DNA of 7,883 bases from an uncultured Hyphomicrobiales bacterium (GTDB lineage Bacteria > Pseudomonadota > Alphaproteobacteria > Rhizobiales > CAJQND01): contig CAJQND010000281.1 of the NCBI GenBank assembly GCA_905479595.1, positions 1 through 7,883 of the forward strand. Direction: 5' to 3'. The notes under the pieces were generated by a model. It made no database searches, was not told the DNA's origin, and saw only the letters and a list, made by a program, of their open reading frames with translations. Shown here piece after piece: positions 6,221 to 7,883 of this stretch (positions are counted from its first letter, which is position 1; each line of letters starts with the position of its first letter). The translations under genes and the position numbers were made by a program.

Positions 6221-7146
6221 GCCAAGGCCAGCGCCCTGACGTGCCACTGGCTCGTGCCTATGTGCTGTTGGCGGTTGCGCCCTTCTTATGGGCGGGAAAC
6301 TGGGTTGTAGCGCGCGCGGTCCACTCAGATATTCCAGCCTCAGGTCTGAATTTTTGGCGCTGGTCTCTGGCGCTGGTTATTTTGTTGCCATTTTGCGCGC
6401 GTGCGGTTGTGGAAGAATGGCCGCGAATAATAGAAAACTGGAAGGTTCTGCTGGCACTGGGCGTTTTGGGAGCTGGATTGTTCCAGTTCATTGTCTATCA
6501 GGGCCTGCACTATACCAGCGCGATCAATGGCGTTGTGTTGAACGCCACACTGGCATTTTTCATGATTTTGATCAGCCGGGTTTTGCTTGGCGAGCGTATT
6601 TCCAAACGCCAGGCAGTCGGTCTCGGGGTTTGTGTGCTCGGAATTTTGGTTATTGCCGGCAAGGGTAATCCTGCCGCGCTGTTCACTTTTGATTTCGGCT
6701 GGGGTGACCTTATGGTCTTTTTTGCAATGCCCCTGTGGGCGCTTTACACCGTTATTCTTAAACGGTGGCCGCCGCCGTTCGATAGTTGGGTCCTGCTCAC
6801 GGTCTTATCGGCGATTGGCGTCGCAGTTATGGCGCCAATTCATGGCGCGGATATCATATTAAACGGAAATGTGGTTGTCTTCAGCCGTGAAAATGTTCTG
6901 GCAATCCTGTATGTGGGGATTTTCCCTGCTGTCATCGCATTTTATTGCTGGAACGAGGGCGTTAGAGGGGCTGGTCCCAACATAGCTGGGTTTTTCTATT
7001 ACCTGATGCCTGCCTATGGCACGCTGTTGGCGGTCATTTTCCTTGGCGAGCAACTTTACTGGTTTCAAATTGCCGGTCTGGCTTTGATTCTCGTCGGCGT
7101 TTATTTTTCCACCAGCACCACACGAAAACACGCAAGCGACACCTGA
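6217..7146 (+). CDS. EamA/DMT-superfamily transporter
   Basis: This is an inner-membrane protein of 309 residues with about ten hydrophobic helices arranged as two EamA repeats (about 14-146 and 163-299). That is the usual length and layout of drug/metabolite transporters (RhaT/YdcZ/PecM-like), which move amino acids, nucleosides, sugars or drugs. Typical features are PFLWAGNWVVAR (22-33) at the start of helix 1, LGERIS (124-129) at the end of repeat 1, and LGEQLYWFQIAGLALILVG (276-294) at the end of repeat 2. The substrate cannot be predicted. The ATG at 6217 overlaps the TGA of the EEP gene by four bases (ATGA), and AGCGAATGAG offers little ribosome binding sequence, so reinitiation after the upstream gene is likely. 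An in-frame GTG at 6241 is a less likely alternative start. The coupling implies that the EEP protein and this transporter are made in a fixed ratio. Confidence 0.93.
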   Translation: MSQGQRPDVPLARAYVLLAVAPFLWAGNWVVARAVHSDIPASGLNFWRWSLALVILLPFCARAVVEEWPRIIENWKVLLALGVLGAGLFQFIVYQGLHYTSAINGVVLNATLAFFMILISRVLLGERISKRQAVGLGVCVLGILVIAGKGNPAALFTFDFGWGDLMVFFAMPLWALYTVILKRWPPPFDSWVLLTVLSAIGVAVMAPIHGADIILNGNVVVFSRENVLAILYVGIFPAVIAFYCWNEGVRGAGPNIAGFFYYLMPAYGTLLAVIFLGEQLYWFQIAGLALILVGVYFSTSTTRKHASDT

Positions 7147-7474
7147 TGGTTGGCAAACAATGCATCTGGTGCTTTAACGCTCGTGGTTCCGACTTTGTGT
7201 TTTATGGTTAGCCAAAGATAAACATTTGGTTTTGTTTCCGGAATACCAAAATTATAAAAATTTAGTTTTTTCAATGTGTTATTGGATTTTATGGAATTTG
7301 ATCAAGGATTTGTTCAGACTTAATTCAAACTCTATTAATCTTGTCGCTTAACGCGATCTTGCTGGCGAACGTTCAGACTCACCCTACATTGCGAGGCTAT
7401 GGGGGCCTCGTCAAAAAGTTGCTTCATGGAGGCGTCAACTTCACAGGAAAGCAACGCAAAACAAGGCTGGGAAA
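7147..7474 (+). other. AT-rich intergenic region upstream of the Sel1-like gene
   Basis: This 328-base stretch holds no gene I can support. From about 7200 to 7340 it is markedly AT-rich, as expected of a promoter region. GTTCAGACT occurs twice (7312-7320 and 7371-7379), 59 bases apart in the same orientation. A hairpin of CGAGGC/GCCTCG (7392-7397/7405-7410) with a 7-nt loop lies 65 bases before the next start codon. A weak promoter may sit near 7305-7340, but I cannot define its boxes. The frame starting at ATG 7399 overlaps the Sel1 gene in another frame and looks non-coding. Confidence 0.5.
7210..7239 (+). terminator. Possible terminator after the EEP-EamA pair
   Basis: AGCCAAA (7210-7216) can pair with TTTGGTT (7225-7231), with one G-U pair and an 8-nt loop, and is followed by TTGTTTCC. 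A second CCAAA at 7246-7250 could compete for TTTGG. The stem is weak and the T-tract is interrupted, so this is only a candidate. Confidence 0.25.
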
Positions 7475-7747
7475 ATGGTTCGAAACGGAATGAATGGTGC
7501 CCACGTGATGGAACAACAGGCAAAAAATGGTGCAGCAGAAGCGCTTCTGCAACTGGGATTGATGTATTCGCTTGGTCGCGATGTAAAGCGTGATCTGGTT
7601 ATGGCGCACAAATGGTTCAATCTGGCAGCGATGCGCGGCAATGAATGCGCGCGCACTTACCGGATCGAAATTGCGTCTGAGCTCGACCACGATGAAATTG
7701 CTGCCGCCCAACGTCTGGCGCGCGATTGGCTGATGACCGTGCACTAA
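7475..7747 (+). CDS. Short Sel1-like repeat protein
   Basis: This is a small protein of 90 residues built around one Sel1-like (TPR-related) helical repeat. The segment GAAEALLQLGLMYSLGRDVKRD...AHKWFNLAAMRGNECA (about 19-59) fits the Sel1 pattern of A..LG.mY..G..V..D...A.kW...AA..GN..A. A second helix pair (EIASELDHDEIAAAQRLARDWL, 65-86) looks like a partial repeat or cap. Sel1 repeats mediate protein-protein contacts; the partner is unknown. No signal peptide is visible, so it is probably cytoplasmic. I take the first in-frame start (ATG 7475, with AAGG at 7463-7466 upstream); ATG 7490 and 7508 are alternatives that would leave the repeat intact. From memory, similar proteins ending in WMTVH-like tails occur in Rhizobiales, so the C-terminus looks natural. 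The TAA stop directly abuts the presumed insertion-sequence end. Confidence 0.75.
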   Translation: MVRNGMNGAHVMEQQAKNGAAEALLQLGLMYSLGRDVKRDLVMAHKWFNLAAMRGNECARTYRIEIASELDHDEIAAAQRLARDWLMTVH

Positions 7748-7802
7748 AGCGTGTTGCGGTTTTTGTGATTCAAGATTCCCAAATCATTTGAGTTGTGATT
7801 CT

Positions 7803-7822
7803 TTTTCCTTCTGGAAGGAGAA
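7803..7822 (+). promoter_or_regulatory. Hairpin over the transposase ribosome binding site
   Basis: TTTTCCTT (7803-7810) pairs with AAGGAGAA (7815-7822), eight pairs with one G-U, around the loop CTGG (7811-7814). The 3' arm is the Shine-Dalgarno sequence of the transposase, seven to eight bases from its ATG. Transcripts that include the 5' arm would hide the ribosome binding site. Confidence 0.45.
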
Positions 7823-7827
7823 TTGCA

Positions 7828-7883
7828 ATGGGCAAACCACATCCGATTGAGTTGCGTGAGCGTGTGATTGCATTTGTTGAAGA
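7828..7883 (+). CDS. IS630-family transposase, N-terminal fragment
   Basis: The last 56 bases encode MGKPHPIELRERVIAFVEE, which I recognise as the start of the N-terminal helix-turn-helix domain of IS630-family transposases. A strong ribosome binding site, GGAAGGAG (7813-7820), precedes the ATG at the right distance. Only 18 whole codons plus part of another are present, so the DDE catalytic domain, any programmed frameshift and the intactness of the gene cannot be judged. The identification rests on one short but distinctive motif (KPHPIELRERV). Confidence 0.75.
   Translation, partial: MGKPHPIELRERVIAFVE

Larger units (their letters stand above)
7748..7883 (+). mobile_element. Left end of an IS630-family insertion sequence (truncated by window)
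   Basis: The transposase start at 7828 identifies the element type. Its left end must lie between the Sel1 stop (7745-7747) and the transposase ribosome binding site. IS630 elements insert at TA dinucleotides, and the only TA close to the boundary is inside the TAA stop (7745-7746), so the end is probably at or within a base or two of 7747. Within the end, TTGTGATTC occurs twice (7763-7771 and 7793-7801), exactly 30 bases apart, with a palindrome CAAATCATTTG (7780-7790) between them. These could be transposase-binding repeats. The right end and the matching terminal inverted repeat are outside the window, so the boundary is not proven. Confidence 0.6.

Noticed and set aside
5633..6247. A 204-codon minus-strand frame over the EEP gene
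   Set aside because: It is antisense to a complete EEP active-site domain, and no recognisable domain or ribosome binding site is present.
7399..7593. A 64-codon frame starting at ATG 7399
   Set aside because: It overlaps the Sel1-like gene in a different frame, has low-complexity composition and matches no family, while the Sel1 frame has a clear repeat pattern.
1..7883. CRISPR array, defence island or prophage
   Set aside because: No regularly spaced repeats, nucleases with defence partners, or phage genes are present; apart from the terminal IS the content is ordinary chromosomal genes.

Overview
The window reads as an ordinary chromosomal segment of an alphaproteobacterium, most likely in the Hyphomicrobiales (Rhizobiales). 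That placement is inference. It rests on the gatA-gatB order followed by GNAT acetyltransferases, a short Sel1-like protein of a type I associate with this group, an IS630-type transposase beginning MGKPHPIELRERV, and moderate base composition with AT-rich intergenic DNA. All genes I can support lie on the + strand.

Layout. Positions 1-2712 hold the 3' part of gatA (its start lies upstream of the window) and a complete gatB. These are the A and B subunits of the glutamyl-tRNA(Gln)/aspartyl-tRNA(Asn) amidotransferase. Two small GNAT-family N-acetyltransferases follow (2705-3666). Each overlaps the gene before it by a few bases, so gatA-gatB-GNAT-GNAT looks like one translationally coupled run, with a weak terminator-like hairpin after it. 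A 164-base leader with several overlapping inverted repeats then precedes a pair of envelope genes: a secreted YceI-family protein (3831-4418) and a membrane cytochrome b561 (4466-5002), the same pairing as yceI/yceJ of enterobacteria. A 147-base gap with a possible 70-nt stem-loop separates these from a second coupled pair: a membrane-anchored endonuclease/exonuclease/phosphatase-fold protein (5150-6220) and a ten-helix EamA/DMT transporter (6217-7146), joined by an ATGA overlap. A 328-base AT-rich gap comes next, then a 90-residue Sel1-like protein (7475-7747). Immediately after its stop codon begins what looks like the left end of an IS630-family insertion sequence, whose transposase (from 7828) runs off the window.

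How the genes fit together. The first block supplies Gln-tRNA(Gln) (and/or Asn-tRNA(Asn)) for translation. The GNATs have no assignable substrate. YceI plus cytochrome b561 suggests an envelope or periplasmic redox/lipid-related function. The EEP protein and the DMT exporter are co-translated but their joint role is unknown.

I found no convincing novel multi-gene system, CRISPR array, tRNA or rRNA. The items most worth a second look are small: competing hairpins around the yceI ribosome binding site, a hairpin that would bury the transposase ribosome binding site, the direct repeats in the IS end and its abutment to the sel1 stop codon, and the unexplained 70-nt inverted-repeat element.
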